A stretch of DNA of 45,235 nt from assembly GCA_031280635.1 (NCBI GenBank), contig JAITGK010000057.1, positions 1-45,235 on the forward strand, given 5' to 3'. Source of the stretch: Synergistaceae bacterium. Lineage in GTDB: Bacteria; Synergistota; Synergistia; Synergistales; Aminobacteriaceae. How positions within the stretch are numbered: position 1 is the first letter of the stretch; each line of letters opens with the position of its first letter. The notes below the pieces were generated by a model that worked only from the letters and a program-made list of their open reading frames with translations, was not told the DNA's origin and ran no database searches. A program made the translations under genes and the position numbers. Below, piece by piece: positions 14,387 to 23,567 of this stretch.

Positions 14387-15619
14387 GTGGAGTACCCATT
14401 GGAGGACATTGAATACGTGGAGATGGCGTTCAATCGGTTCTATGACATTGGCGTCACGGACAGCGGCGGCGTGACCCGTCTTGGTTACAGTAAAGAGGAA
14501 GACGAGATGCACGCCGCTTTCGCGGAGCTGGGGCGTGGTTTGGGGATGGAGGTCTACGCCGACGCGGTGGGGAATACCTTCGTCTCGAACGGCGGCGTTT
14601 CCGGCGACTATTACCTCATCGGCTCCCACTTGGACTCGGTGGTGGACGGCGGTCGCTACGACGGGATGGTGGGCATTCTGGCTGGACTTCTAGCGCTGCG
14701 GTGGGTTAAGCGCGACGAACTGGCCCTGCCCCTTCGCGTCGTGGCCTTCCGTTGCGAGGAGTCCAGCAGCTTCGGCTTCAGCACCCTGGGAAGCTCGCTG
14801 GTGGCCAAGGGAGGCGTCGGGGCGGAGGTGTGGGCGCTCAGGGACAAGGACAAGCGGGCCCTTGGCGAAGTATTCGCGGAGCGCGGTTACAGTCCCAGGC
14901 CCGACCGCGTTTCTGGGGTTCGGGAGTACCTGGAGCTTCACATTGAGCAAGGCAGGGTATTGGAGGAGTACAAACAGAAAATCGGTATCGTGACCACCAT
15001 CGCCGGCCCGCGGCGTTTCAACTTGTACATTCAGGGCAGGGCCGAGCACTCCGGAGCGACTCCCATGGTCATGCGCAACGACGCCCTTTGCGCGGCGGCG
15101 GAGTTGATCTTGGAGATCGAAAAAATCGGCATGGCGGAGTCCGTGCGAAACTCGGTGGCGACGGTGGGGGTGATAGAAAACCAGCCCAACGCCCTGAACG
15201 TCATCCCTGGCGAGGTGAAGCTGCAGGTGGACACCCGCGGTATCGAGACCGCCAGCCTGGATGAAATGGAGCGGCGTATCAAACAGGCGGGAAAAACCAT
15301 CTGCGGCAGGCGCGGGGCGACTTTCCTCAAGGAGAAAATAGGCGAGACGAAGCCTGTGGCCATGGATCACAAGATGCAGGACAAGCTGGCGCGGGCCGCC
15401 CACAGCCTGGGAATCAGCCACCGGAGAATGACCAGCGGGGCGGGTCACGACGCCATGCAGATGGCGGAGGTCTGCGACGCGGCTCTGCTCTTCATCCCCT
15501 GCCGGGACGGCGTGAGCCATAGCAAAAAAGAATTTGCCCACATGGAAAGCGTCCACGACGGGGCAAGGGTCATCTACAAATACCTTCAGGAGGAGCGCGG
15601 CCAAGATGATACTCATTAA
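14387..15619 (+). CDS. M20 family N-carbamoyl-L-amino acid hydrolase / allantoate amidohydrolase-like
   Basis: The product of about 410 residues belongs to the M20 metallo-amidohydrolases that cleave carbamoyl groups from amino acids, ureidopropionate or allantoate. Metal-site motifs are IGSHLDSVVDGGRYDGMVG, FRCEESSSFG, ELHIEQGRVLE and SGAGHDAM; GRAEHSGATPM belongs to the dimerisation domain. I chose GTG 14387 behind AAAGGCGGTGA. In-frame starts further upstream overlap the kinase gene and have no ribosome site. Its end overlaps pyrC by 14 nt, making it the first gene of a carbamoylase-pyrC-pyrK-pyrD group. That suggests pyrimidine or hydantoin carbamoyl chemistry, but substrate choice within this family cannot be told from motifs. 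Confidence 0.82.
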   Translation: MEYPLEDIEYVEMAFNRFYDIGVTDSGGVTRLGYSKEEDEMHAAFAELGRGLGMEVYADAVGNTFVSNGGVSGDYYLIGSHLDSVVDGGRYDGMVGILAGLLALRWVKRDELALPLRVVAFRCEESSSFGFSTLGSSLVAKGGVGAEVWALRDKDKRALGEVFAERGYSPRPDRVSGVREYLELHIEQGRVLEEYKQKIGIVTTIAGPRRFNLYIQGRAEHSGATPMVMRNDALCAAAELILEIEKIGMAESVRNSVATVGVIENQPNALNVIPGEVKLQVDTRGIETASLDEMERRIKQAGKTICGRRGATFLKEKIGETKPVAMDHKMQDKLARAAHSLGISHRRMTSGAGHDAMQMAEVCDAALLFIPCRDGVSHSKKEFAHMESVHDGARVIYKYLQEERGQDDTH

Positions 15620-16874
15620 GGACGGCCGGTTGATCGACCCCAAGACCGGTGTTGACGAGGTTCGCGACGTGGTGCTGGAGGGGGAGCGGGTCAAGTACAT
15701 CGGAAAATTTCACGTCAGCGACGAGTACGAGCGAGTGCTCGACGCCCGCTCCAAAGTAATCGCCCCCGGTCTGGTGGACGTGCACGTGCACTTTCGCGAG
15801 CCTGGCCTCACCTACAAGGAGGACATCTCCAGCGGCGCGGCGGCGGCGGCCCGCGGCGGCTTTACCACGGTGGTCTGCATGGCGAACGCCAAGCCGGTGG
15901 TGGACAGCTTGCGGGTGCTTCAACAGGTGCTGGAGAGCGCGGCTAGAGTTCCCATCCGCGTGAGGACCGTGGCGGCGGTGAGCAAGGGGTTCGAGGGCAG
16001 GGAGTTGACCGACATGGGTGGGCTGAAGGCCGCGGGGGCCGTGGGGTTCAGCGACGACGGCGTCCCCATCACCGACCCCGCCTTTCTGCGGGAGGCCATG
16101 AGGGTCGTCCGGGAGTTGGACGTGCCCATCAGCCTCCACGAGGAGGACCCTACCCTCATCGGCAACGCGGGGATCAACGACGGGGAGGCGTCCGCCGCCC
16201 TGGGTCTCGTTGGCGCGCCCAAGGCGTCGGAAAGCTCTATGGTGGCCAGGGACTGTATGCTGGCTCTGGACATGGGGGCCAAGGTTCACGTTCAGCACGT
16301 GAGCTGCGCGGAGTCTATCGCCGTTATCCGACTGGCCAAGGAGTTAGGGGCCAGAGTGACGGCGGAGGCGACGCCCTCGCACTTTTCCCTTACGGAAAAG
16401 GCCGTCTTGGAAAAGGGAACCTTGGCGAAGCTGAACCCTCCCCTGCGGGGTGAGAGAGACCGATACGCTCTCATCGCCGGGTTGAAGGACGGCGCTATCG
16501 ACATGATCGCCACCGACCACGCGCCCCACAGCGACGAGGAAAAAAGAAAAAAACTGACGGAGGCCCCCAGCGGCCTCACGGGTCTTGAAACCTCGTTGGC
16601 CCTGGGGATTACCAACCTGGTTCGCAAGGGACGCCTGACCCTGTTCAACCTTATAGAAAAAATGGCGCTCGCCCCCGCGCGACTCTACGGGTTTGACGCC
16701 GGGTACCTAACGGAGGGCGCTCCCGCGGACATTGTCATCTTCGACGACAAGGAGAGCTGGGTTGTTTCCAATTTCGCGTCGAAGGCAAATAACTCCCCCT
16801 TTGTGGGGCAAACGCTCCTCGGTAAGGTAAAATATACTATCTGTCGGGGCAAAGTCGTTTATGAGGATGAGTGA
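15606..16874 (+). CDS. pyrC: Dihydroorotase
   Basis: The 422-residue protein is a class I dihydroorotase, the zinc enzyme interconverting carbamoyl-aspartate and dihydroorotate in pyrimidine synthesis. Visible motifs are DVHVHFREPG (zinc ligands), VGFSDDGVPI, SLHEEDPTLI, HVQHVSC, AEATPSHFSLTE, KLNPPLRGERD and IATDHAPHSDEEK, ending in the usual ADIVIFD beta-sandwich part. The ATG at 15606 lies within the end of the preceding gene, 11 nt after GGAGG. It is followed 3 nt later by pyrK, so pyrC-K-D form a tight operon. Confidence 0.94.
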   Translation: MILIKDGRLIDPKTGVDEVRDVVLEGERVKYIGKFHVSDEYERVLDARSKVIAPGLVDVHVHFREPGLTYKEDISSGAAAAARGGFTTVVCMANAKPVVDSLRVLQQVLESAARVPIRVRTVAAVSKGFEGRELTDMGGLKAAGAVGFSDDGVPITDPAFLREAMRVVRELDVPISLHEEDPTLIGNAGINDGEASAALGLVGAPKASESSMVARDCMLALDMGAKVHVQHVSCAESIAVIRLAKELGARVTAEATPSHFSLTEKAVLEKGTLAKLNPPLRGERDRYALIAGLKDGAIDMIATDHAPHSDEEKRKKLTEAPSGLTGLETSLALGITNLVRKGRLTLFNLIEKMALAPARLYGFDAGYLTEGAPADIVIFDDKESWVVSNFASKANNSPFVGQTLLGKVKYTICRGKVVYEDE

Positions 16875-16877
16875 GCG

Positions 16878-17591
16878 ATGGTGGAATCAAAAATTGTGCG
16901 GAACGAGCGGTATGGCCAGGATTTTTACGGAATGACGGTGGACTGTCCTAACCAGGCGCGGATGGGGCAGTTTTACATGTTGCGGGCATGGGGGAGCTAT
17001 CCGGTGCTCTCCCGGCCTATAAGCGTGTTCGACTCCGACGGGAAAACCGTTTCCTTTCTCTACAAAGTGGTGGGCAAGGGAACGGAGGTCTTCGCCGGGT
17101 TGAAAGCCGGGGATGGCGTTACCCTGCGGGGCCCCCTGGGAAACTCCTTCCCGGAGGTGGGCGGAAAGGTCGCCTTGGTAGGAGGCGGGGTTGGCATCGC
17201 TCCGCTTTTCTTGGCGGCCAAACAGCTCAGGGTCGCGTGTCCTGGCTGTCGGCTGGACCTCTACCTGGGCTTCAGCGATCAAGCGCTTCTAACTGACGAG
17301 TACCAGCGCGTAGCGGACAGCGTTGTCATCGACGTGGGGGGCTTCATCACGGACAAGGTCGATCCTTCAGGGTACGATCACCTGCTGACCTGCGGCCCTG
17401 AGGTCATGATGCGGGCCCTTTACGGAAAGTGCGAGGGGGCCAACGCGGAAAAGGTGTACGTGTCCATGGAGAGCCGTATGGCCTGTGGCGTGGGGGCGTG
17501 CCTAACGTGCAGCCGCAAAACGGTGGGTGGGAACAAAAAAGTCTGCAAGGACGGCCCCGTGTTCAAGGGAAAGGAGGTGTTTGGCCTGTGA
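16878..17591 (+). CDS. pyrK: Dihydroorotate dehydrogenase electron-transfer subunit
   Basis: The 237-residue protein is the FAD and [2Fe-2S] subunit of class 1B dihydroorotate dehydrogenase, which lets the enzyme use NAD+. It has the FAD motif RPISVFD, the nucleotide-binding segment [32 protein letters not shown], and a C-terminal cluster motif [11 protein letters not shown] with a further Cys in [11 protein letters not shown]. Its stop overlaps the GTG start of pyrD in GTGA. A class 1B enzyme fits anaerobic life with NAD+ as electron acceptor. Confidence 0.95.
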   Translation: MVESKIVRNERYGQDFYGMTVDCPNQARMGQFYMLRAWGSYPVLSRPISVFDSDGKTVSFLYKVVGKGTEVFAGLKAGDGVTLRGPLGNSFPEVGGKVALVGGGVGIAPLFLAAKQLRVACPGCRLDLYLGFSDQALLTDEYQRVADSVVIDVGGFITDKVDPSGYDHLLTCGPEVMMRALYGKCEGANAEKVYVSMESRMACGVGACLTCSRKTVGGNKKVCKDGPVFKGKEVFGL

Positions 17592-18490
17592 GCGACCGCC
17601 TGAAAACGGAGTTCGCCGGGGTTTCCTTCAAAAACCCGGTGACGCTGGCCTCTGGCGCCTGCGGCTTTGGGCGCGAGTACGCCGATATTTTCGACGTTCG
17701 ACGACTGGGCGGCATCTGTTCGAAGGGGCTGACCCTGAACCCCCATCCCGGCAACGAGGGGATTCGGATATGGGAGACCGCTAGTGGCGTTATGAACAGC
17801 GTTGGCCTGGAAAACCCCGGCGTGAGGGCCTTCATTGAGAAAGATTTGGACTGGGTGAACGGCCTGGGCGTCGTGAACATCGTCAACCTAGGGGGCCACT
17901 CCATAGAGGACTATTTGGAGGGCGTGGAGCTTCTGAATGAGGTGAAACTGGACATTTTGGAGCTGAACATCTCGTGCCCCAACGTCAAGGCCGGTGGGAT
18001 GAACTTTGGCGTCAAGACCGACCTGGCGCGGGAGGTGGTGCGGAAGGTACGCGGGGTGTGCCGGCACAAGTTGACGGTGAAGCTCTCCCCTAACGCGGAG
18101 GATATGACGGCCCTGGCTCGAGCCTGCGAGGAAGAAGGGGCGGACGGACTCTCCCTGGTGAACACCTTTCTGGCCATGGCCATCGACCTGAAAACGCGCG
18201 CGCCCGTGTTTCAGAACACCTACGCGGGCCTTTCCGGTCCGGCGATCAAGCCCATCGCCCTGCGGATGGCGCATCAGGTGGCGAAGGCGGTGCGGATTCC
18301 CGTGATGGGTATCGGTGGGATAACCACTTGGCGGGACGCGATAGAGTTCGTCATGGCCGGGGCCGCCGTGGTGCAGATCGGCACGGGAAGTTTTATCAAC
18401 CCCTCTCTGGCCTTGGACGTGATCGATGGAATGGAAAAGTACCTTGAATCGCAGGGAAAAAACATCGCGGAGCTCCGCGGCTGTATATAA
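17588..18490 (+). CDS. pyrD: Dihydroorotate dehydrogenase, class 1B catalytic subunit
   Basis: The 300-residue FMN enzyme oxidises dihydroorotate to orotate. Features are [15 protein letters not shown] at the N-terminus, [37 protein letters not shown] with the class 1 catalytic cysteine, [21 protein letters not shown] and the phosphate-binding [22 protein letters not shown] 17588 is preceded by AAAGGAGGT at good spacing and overlaps the pyrK stop, so the heterotetramer subunits are made together. A family A-like repeat starts right at its stop codon. Confidence 0.95.
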   Translation: MSDRLKTEFAGVSFKNPVTLASGACGFGREYADIFDVRRLGGICSKGLTLNPHPGNEGIRIWETASGVMNSVGLENPGVRAFIEKDLDWVNGLGVVNIVNLGGHSIEDYLEGVELLNEVKLDILELNISCPNVKAGGMNFGVKTDLAREVVRKVRGVCRHKLTVKLSPNAEDMTALARACEEEGADGLSLVNTFLAMAIDLKTRAPVFQNTYAGLSGPAIKPIALRMAHQVAKAVRIPVMGIGGITTWRDAIEFVMAGAAVVQIGTGSFINPSLALDVIDGMEKYLESQGKNIAELRGCI

Positions 18491-18543
18491 TGGGACCAGG
18501 AGGGGGAGCTTGCTCCCCTTGTGGGGTTTGGGGCAGAGCTCCA
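18490..18543 (+). repeat. Family A-like degenerate repeat upstream of dctP
   Basis: GGGGGAGCTTGCTCCCC is followed by TTGTGGGGTTTGGGGCAGAG and CTCCAAG. It shares the GGGGTTTGGGGCAGAGC half of family A, but a different hairpin replaces the usual TTAGGGGT arm. It sits 30 nt before the dctP start and could terminate or attenuate pyr transcription. A similar variant lies at 42752. Confidence 0.5.
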
Positions 18544-18574
18544 AGTTTTTATATTCTGTAAGGGAGGTTTTATT

Positions 18575-19582
18575 GTGAAAGCCAGTCGTGTTATTTCCGT
18601 TCTGTTGGTTTGCGTGACGGTCCTCGCCGCTGTTCCCGCTTTTGCCGCCGAGCCGCTGTTGATCCGATTCAGCCACAACCAGCCCGTGGGCAGCCCAGAG
18701 GACGTGGGCGCTCAGGCGCTGAAAACGAAGTTGGAGGAGCTGGCCGGCGACAAGGTCAAAGTGGAGGTCTACCCAGCCTCTCAGCTGGGAAGCCTTCGGG
18801 AGCAGATCGAAAGCGTCCAGATGGGCGTCATCCATCTTTCGTTGCAGCCCGCGTCCGTGCTCACGCCGTTCGTGGACGACATTAAGCTCATCGACTTCCC
18901 GTACCTGTTGCCTTCCGATCGGAACAAAGTGTTCCAAGTTCTCGACAGCGAGGTGGGGCAAGAGGCGCTCTCGCCCTTGGACAGGGTTGGGCTTAAGGGC
19001 CTGGGCTATTGGTTTGCCGGTTACAAACTCTTTACCACCAAGAAAAACGAAATCCATGCCCCTGGTGACTTCAAAGGCCTTCGCATCCGCGTGATGGACT
19101 CCCCACTCCTGATCTCCCAGTACAAGGCTTGGGGCGCCACGGCCGTTCCTATCGCCTACTCTGAACTTTACAACTCCTTGCAGCAAAACGTCGTGGACGG
19201 ACAGGAAAACCCCATCCAGACCATCGTCTTGAACAACTACCACGAGGTGCAGGGGCAGATCGTCCAGAGCTACCACGGGAGCATGACCTATATTCTGGTG
19301 AGCAACAAGTCCTGGCTCGAGGCGCTGAACCCGGAGATACGGGGCTTCATCGTGGAGGCCGAGAAGTTTGGCCGAGTGGCCTCCCGTGAAAATTACGCGA
19401 CGCAGGAAAAAGCGTACATCGAAAAGGTAAAAAGCGCTCCAAACGTCCACTACTACTCCTTGACCGAGGAGGAGATAGCCCGTTTTAGGGAAGCGTCCCT
19501 GCCCGTCTACGCCGAGCACGCCACCAACGATTGGCAGAAGCGGCACCTGAAAAAACTCCAGGAAGCCTTCGCGGGCAAATAA
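18575..19582 (+). CDS. dctP: TRAP transporter substrate-binding protein (DctP family)
   Basis: The 335-residue periplasmic protein starts at GTG 18575 behind AGGGAGGT. A clear signal peptide (KASRVISVLLVCVTVLAAVP then AFAAEP) precedes the mature protein. DctP-family signatures are LIRFSHNQPVGSP, VEVYPASQLGSLREQIESVQ, the ligand-gripping region FKGLRIRVMDSPL with its carboxylate-binding Arg, and NVVDGQENPIQTI. It captures an organic acid and delivers it to DctQM encoded just downstream. Ligand unknown, probably a dicarboxylate, keto acid or amino acid. Confidence 0.93.
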   Translation: MKASRVISVLLVCVTVLAAVPAFAAEPLLIRFSHNQPVGSPEDVGAQALKTKLEELAGDKVKVEVYPASQLGSLREQIESVQMGVIHLSLQPASVLTPFVDDIKLIDFPYLLPSDRNKVFQVLDSEVGQEALSPLDRVGLKGLGYWFAGYKLFTTKKNEIHAPGDFKGLRIRVMDSPLLISQYKAWGATAVPIAYSELYNSLQQNVVDGQENPIQTIVLNNYHEVQGQIVQSYHGSMTYILVSNKSWLEALNPEIRGFIVEAEKFGRVASRENYATQEKAYIEKVKSAPNVHYYSLTEEEIARFREASLPVYAEHATNDWQKRHLKKLQEAFAGK

Positions 19583-19583
19583 A

Positions 19584-20036
19584 ATGGCGTACGACGTCAC
19601 GATAGTGGAACTGCCCGCCAAGCGCCTGGTGGGACTGAGCGAGCGCGTAAATATGAGCGAGTATGGGGAGAAGTGCCCTGCTCTGTGGGAAAAATTCATC
19701 TCGAGGATGAGCGAGGTGAACGATGTCGCCGAAGAGTTCTTCTACGGGGCGTCGGTTGACATGGAAGAGGACGGGAGCCTCAACTACTGGGTCACGGCGG
19801 CGGTGTCGCCTCAGGCGAAAATAAAAATCCCCGCCGGCATGAGCGAATTGAGCGTCAGAGCCGGGAAATACGCCACACACGTGACCTCATTGGAATCCCT
19901 AGGGGACGCCTACACCTACCTCTACGGCGAGTGGGCAAAGACGCGCCCCGTCGATTTCACGTCAGCGTGCTTCGAGCGCTACGCCAGGGAATGGCGGGAG
20001 GGCGACCCCATCGAGCTCTATGTGCCGCTTTTGTAA
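19584..20036 (+). CDS. GyrI-like/AraC effector-binding domain protein
   Basis: This 150-residue stand-alone protein looks like the GyrI-like small-molecule-binding fold: it opens with VTIVELPAKRLVGLSERVNM, contains GASVDMEEDGSLNYWVTAAV and ends with FERYAREWREGDPIELYVPL, the usual closing segment of this fold. It has no DNA-binding domain. Its ATG follows the dctP stop by 1 nt without a clear Shine-Dalgarno, so translation is probably coupled. Finding it between binding protein and permease genes of a TRAP system is unusual and suggests it binds or senses the transported compound. That role is inference. Confidence 0.7.
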   Translation: MAYDVTIVELPAKRLVGLSERVNMSEYGEKCPALWEKFISRMSEVNDVAEEFFYGASVDMEEDGSLNYWVTAAVSPQAKIKIPAGMSELSVRAGKYATHVTSLESLGDAYTYLYGEWAKTRPVDFTSACFERYAREWREGDPIELYVPLL

Positions 20037-20094
20037 GCGCTGTGAAGAGAGGGAATACCTCCTGGTCGTGGGTAAGTGAGGAGCGTGAGTTGGT

Positions 20095-20628
20095 TTGAAA
20101 CCGGAAAAGGAGAGAGCCGCCGACAGGATTTTGCCTGTCGATGAGGAGAGTTTTATCGCTATCGCGCTTTTGTGCTCCACCGCCGTTCTTTTCCTGAACG
20201 TGGTACTGCGTTACGTTTTCAGTAAGAGCTTGACTTGGGCGGAGGAGTTCATCCGCTACTCCATGATCTGGATCAGCTTCATCGGGTCGGCGGTCTGCTT
20301 CAGAAAGGGCATTCACTTTGGCGTGGACTTGATTCTGCGGGTGAAATCCAAGTGGTTCGCGCGCGCCGTGAAGATCTTCATCGAAGCGGCTTGTCTCGTC
20401 TTTTGTTGTTTCCTGCTTAAGTTCAGCCTCGACTTGATGTTCTTCTCCAAGCAAAGCGGCCAGATCTCGCCCGCCATGCAGGCGCCGCTCTGGGTTGTGT
20501 ACGCCGTTATCCCCTTCAGCGCGGCCTTGGCGGTGATTTACGAGAGCGTGCGGCTGCTGTTGCTCTGTATTGGTGTGGAGCCACCTTCGGGATTGGACAG
20601 CGAACCGAGGGAGGAGGTTGGACAATGA
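20095..20628 (+). CDS. dctQ: TRAP transporter small permease (DctQ family)
   Basis: The protein of about 177 residues has four predicted membrane segments, beginning around FIAIALLCSTAVLFLNVVLR, and the DctQ-typical WAEEFIRYSMIWISFIGSAV and RKGIHFGVD. The start is probably TTG 20095 with a distant GGAG; a slightly different start cannot be excluded. Its end overlaps dctM by 4 nt (ATGA). DctQ links the binding protein to the large permease. Confidence 0.88.
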   Translation: MKPEKERAADRILPVDEESFIAIALLCSTAVLFLNVVLRYVFSKSLTWAEEFIRYSMIWISFIGSAVCFRKGIHFGVDLILRVKSKWFARAVKIFIEAACLVFCCFLLKFSLDLMFFSKQSGQISPAMQAPLWVVYAVIPFSAALAVIYESVRLLLLCIGVEPPSGLDSEPREEVGQ

Positions 20629-21902
20629 TCGCCGCGCTTGTGACGGGTATCGTTGTTTTTTTGCTGCTGGGAGTGCCTATTTACGTTTCCCTGGCGCTCT
20701 CCAGCTTCATTTCGGTGGTGTTTTTCTCCAACCTTCCCCCCATGGTGCTGGTGCAGCGGTTTTTCGGGGGCATGGACACCTTCGCGCTCATGGCCCTGCC
20801 CTTCTTTATTCTGGCGGCCAACCTGATGGACACCGGCGGCCTGTCCCGCCGCATCCTCAAGACGGCCCGGGCCCTGGTGGGGCACATCTCCGGCGGCATG
20901 GCCATGACCACCCAGCTCGCCAGCATGTTCTTCGGCGCTCTGTCGGGTTCAGCGCCCTCCACCGTGGTCGCCATCGGCAAGGTCATGTACCCCGAGCTGC
21001 GCGGCGGCGGCTACGACGTGTCCTTCTCGTCGGGGCTCCTGGCCTCAGCCGGGTCGGTGTCTTTGATCATTCCCCCCAGCATCACCTTCATCATTTACGC
21101 GTCGGTGACAGGGGTTTCGGTGGGCAAGCTGTTCATGTCGGGGTTGGGGGCGGGTATCGTCTACGGCGGCGCGAGTCTCATCTATATCTACTTTTACTCC
21201 AAAACGCGCGACATCCCCAGGGACAAAAAAGTCACGAGGCGGGAACTCTCCGCTAGTTTGAGAGAGTCCGCCTGGGCACTGATGATTCCCGTGATCATTC
21301 TGGGCGGCATTTACTCCGGCGTTTTCACGCCCACGGAGGCCGCTGGAATCTCCGCCGTTTACGCGGTGGCCGTCGGCATGTTCATCTACAAGGAGTTGGA
21401 CATGAAGGGCCTGGTGGCGGCCTGTCGCGCCACGGCCGTGAATTGCGGGCAGATTCTGGTGATGGTGGCCGGCGCTCAGTCCCTGGGGTGGATCCTAACC
21501 ATGGGGCAGGCCCCGCAGTTCGTCACCACGAAAGTCTTGCTCGCCATTGGCTCCGACTCCAAACTCGTCTTTCTCGCGCTGCTGAACCTGATCTTGCTCG
21601 TCATGGGCATGTTCATGGAGGGCGTGGCCGCCATCATTATCGTGGCGCCCTTGATCTTCCCCATCATCGGGCGGCTCGGCATCGACCCCGTTCACCTGGG
21701 GACCATCATGGTCTCCAACCTGGCCATCGGTATGTTCACCCCGCCCTTCGGCATGAACATCTTCGTCACCAGTTCTATCGCCAGGTGCGACCTGGTGGAC
21801 ATGCTCCCCGGCCTCGCCCGCTTTTTCCTGGTGGACCTGGCGGCGCTGCTTCTGATCACCTACGTGCCCCAGATATCCCTGTGGATTCCGTCGATGTTTT
21901 GA
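20625..21902 (+). CDS. dctM: TRAP transporter large permease (DctM family)
   Basis: The 425-residue, highly hydrophobic protein matches DctM, the ion-coupled channel subunit of TRAP transporters, with 11-12 expected helices. Recognisable segments are DTFALMALPFFILAANLMDT, FFGALSGSAPSTVVAIGKVM, SAGSVSLIIPPSITFIIYAS, GVFTPTEAAGISAVYAV and NLAIGMFTPPFGMNIFV. Its stop lies 13 nt from the convergent end of ruvB, with no strong terminator visible between. Confidence 0.93.
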   Translation: MIAALVTGIVVFLLLGVPIYVSLALSSFISVVFFSNLPPMVLVQRFFGGMDTFALMALPFFILAANLMDTGGLSRRILKTARALVGHISGGMAMTTQLASMFFGALSGSAPSTVVAIGKVMYPELRGGGYDVSFSSGLLASAGSVSLIIPPSITFIIYASVTGVSVGKLFMSGLGAGIVYGGASLIYIYFYSKTRDIPRDKKVTRRELSASLRESAWALMIPVIILGGIYSGVFTPTEAAGISAVYAVAVGMFIYKELDMKGLVAACRATAVNCGQILVMVAGAQSLGWILTMGQAPQFVTTKVLLAIGSDSKLVFLALLNLILLVMGMFMEGVAAIIIVAPLIFPIIGRLGIDPVHLGTIMVSNLAIGMFTPPFGMNIFVTSSIARCDLVDMLPGLARFFLVDLAALLLITYVPQISLWIPSMF

Positions 21903-21915
21903 GCTTCATGGCCTT

Positions 21916-22953
21916 TCAGGTTGGGCGTTTCTCGTCTTCCAGGGGTAAAAACAGGGGAATTTGTCTGCCCAGGCGAGCGTAGGCGGCGGGCGTGGCGCGG
22001 CGGCCTCGAGGCGTGCGCTCCAAGAGGCCTTTTTGAATGAGGTAGGGCTCGTAGATGTCCTCTATAGTCTGAGTGTCCTCGTTCAGCGCGGCGGCGATAG
22101 TGGAGAGCCCCACAGGGCCGCCCGAGAAGAGATCGACGATGGTGGAAAGTATCCGTCGGTCTCCCTCGTCCAGCCCTTCTGGGTCAATGTCGAGCATGTC
22201 CATGGCCCGATCCGCTATCTCCGCCGTGATGACGCCCGCGCCCTTCACATCGGCCACGTCCCGCACGCGCCGCAGCAGGCGCAGGGCCACTCGTGGCGTA
22301 CCCCGCGAGCGCTTCGCTATCTCCTCCGCGGCCTCGTCCAGAACCTCCACGCTCAGGGCTCGCCCGCCCCGGAGGACGATGAGCGTCAGATCCCGCTCCG
22401 TGTAGAGGGAAAGCTGCTCCACAATGCCAAAGCGCGCCCGCAGAGGCGAGGTGAGCAGCCCCAGGCGGGTGGTCGCGCCGCAGAGGGTGAAGCGTGGCAG
22501 GGAGAGACATAGGGTCTTGGCCAGGGGGCCCTTGCCCACAACGATATGAAGGGAGAAGTCCTCCATGGCGGGGTAAAGGATCTCCTCCACCTGCGCCGGA
22601 AGACGGTGGATTTCGTCGATGAACAGAACATCGTTCTTTTCCACGTTGGACACGATGGCGGCCAAGTCCCCCGCGCGCTCCAGGGCCGGGCCCGTGGTAA
22701 CGCGGAGCTGTCCGCCCATCTCCCGCGCGATGATACCCGCCAGGGTGGTTTTGCCCAGACCCGGCGGCCCGTAGAACAGGGCGTGATCCAAGGGTTCCCC
22801 CCGCCCCTTGGCGGCCTGGATGTAAATTCGCAGCTTCTCCCGCACCTTCTCCTGCCCAATGAAAGCGTCCAGCGTGACCGGGCGGAGGGTCAAGTCCTCT
22901 GGGTCACGAGGGGGCGAGAAGAAACGGGGATTTGGTTTGTTTTCTTCCGGCAT
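21916..22953 (-). CDS. ruvB: Holliday junction branch-migration ATPase RuvB
   Basis: The 345-residue AAA+ motor of RuvABC carries Walker [14 protein letters not shown], Walker B FIDEIHRL, sensor 1 in [19 protein letters not shown], the arginine-finger region and the winged-helix end [14 protein letters not shown]. The start follows GGAGGT. It is the last gene of a yebC-ruvC-SUKH-ruvA-ruvB operon, 23 nt after ruvA. Confidence 0.97.
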   Translation of the reverse strand: MPEENKPNPRFFSPPRDPEDLTLRPVTLDAFIGQEKVREKLRIYIQAAKGRGEPLDHALFYGPPGLGKTTLAGIIAREMGGQLRVTTGPALERAGDLAAIVSNVEKNDVLFIDEIHRLPAQVEEILYPAMEDFSLHIVVGKGPLAKTLCLSLPRFTLCGATTRLGLLTSPLRARFGIVEQLSLYTERDLTLIVLRGGRALSVEVLDEAAEEIAKRSRGTPRVALRLLRRVRDVADVKGAGVITAEIADRAMDMLDIDPEGLDEGDRRILSTIVDLFSGGPVGLSTIAAALNEDTQTIEDIYEPYLIQKGLLERTPRGRRATPAAYARLGRQIPLFLPLEDEKRPT

Positions 22954-22976
22954 TGAAACGGTACCTCCGGCTTTGC

Positions 22977-23567
22977 CTATTTGCGTTGCAGCTCTTTCAG
23001 CGCGGCTTTCAAAAGCCTTTCCTCATCCAGTTGATCGAAACCCTCGCCCAGGGCCGCGCGGACAACGCCCAACGCCCCCGCCGCGTCGGCCTGGGTGAAC
23101 CCCAGCGTCCGCAGAGCGTCGGCCACTGTGTCCGCCGTCCGACTGGGGGGCGCGGCGCTCCGCGGGGTCGGCGGCACAACGTTTTTGAGTTCGAAGCAGA
23201 TCCGCTCCGCCGTCTTGCGCCCAACGCCGGGCACGCGGGTGAACGTGGCCACGTCGGCCCGAGCGGCGGCGTGGATGACTTCCTCCGCTGAAAGAACGCC
23301 CAGAATGGTCATGGCCGTGCGCCCCCCAATCCCCTTGATCGCCGTGATCTTCAGGAAAAGTTCCCGCTCCGTCTCGTCCGCGAACCCAAAAAGAAACGCT
23401 CCCGCCTCCGAGACCTGCAAGTACGTGGTGAGGCGCGCCCGTTCGCCAGGAGAGCAGAGCGCCAGCGCCCCCCTGGAGCACAGAATGTCGAACCCCAGGC
23501 CGTTCACGTCCAGGATCACCGAGGTCTCCGTCATTGAAAGCGCCTCACCGCAAAGAGAACGAATCAT
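22977..23567 (-). CDS. ruvA: Holliday junction DNA-binding protein RuvA
   Basis: The 196-residue protein has the RuvA layout: an N-terminal OB domain ([10 protein letters not shown] to [13 protein letters not shown]), two helix-hairpin-helix motifs ([17 protein letters not shown] and [15 protein letters not shown]), a Pro-rich linker and a C-terminal RuvB-binding domain ([13 protein letters not shown]). ATG 23567 overlaps the stop of the SUKH gene in ATGA and lacks a clear Shine-Dalgarno, so its translation probably depends on that gene. Confidence 0.95.
   Translation of the reverse strand: MIRSLCGEALSMTETSVILDVNGLGFDILCSRGALALCSPGERARLTTYLQVSEAGAFLFGFADETERELFLKITAIKGIGGRTAMTILGVLSAEEVIHAAARADVATFTRVPGVGRKTAERICFELKNVVPPTPRSAAPPSRTADTVADALRTLGFTQADAAGALGVVRAALGEGFDQLDEERLLKAALKELQRK

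Noticed and set aside
17888-19699. 603-codon minus-strand open frame opposite pyrD and dctP
   Set aside because: It spans two well-supported genes and the repeat between them and has no domain signature; it is an antisense artefact of base composition.
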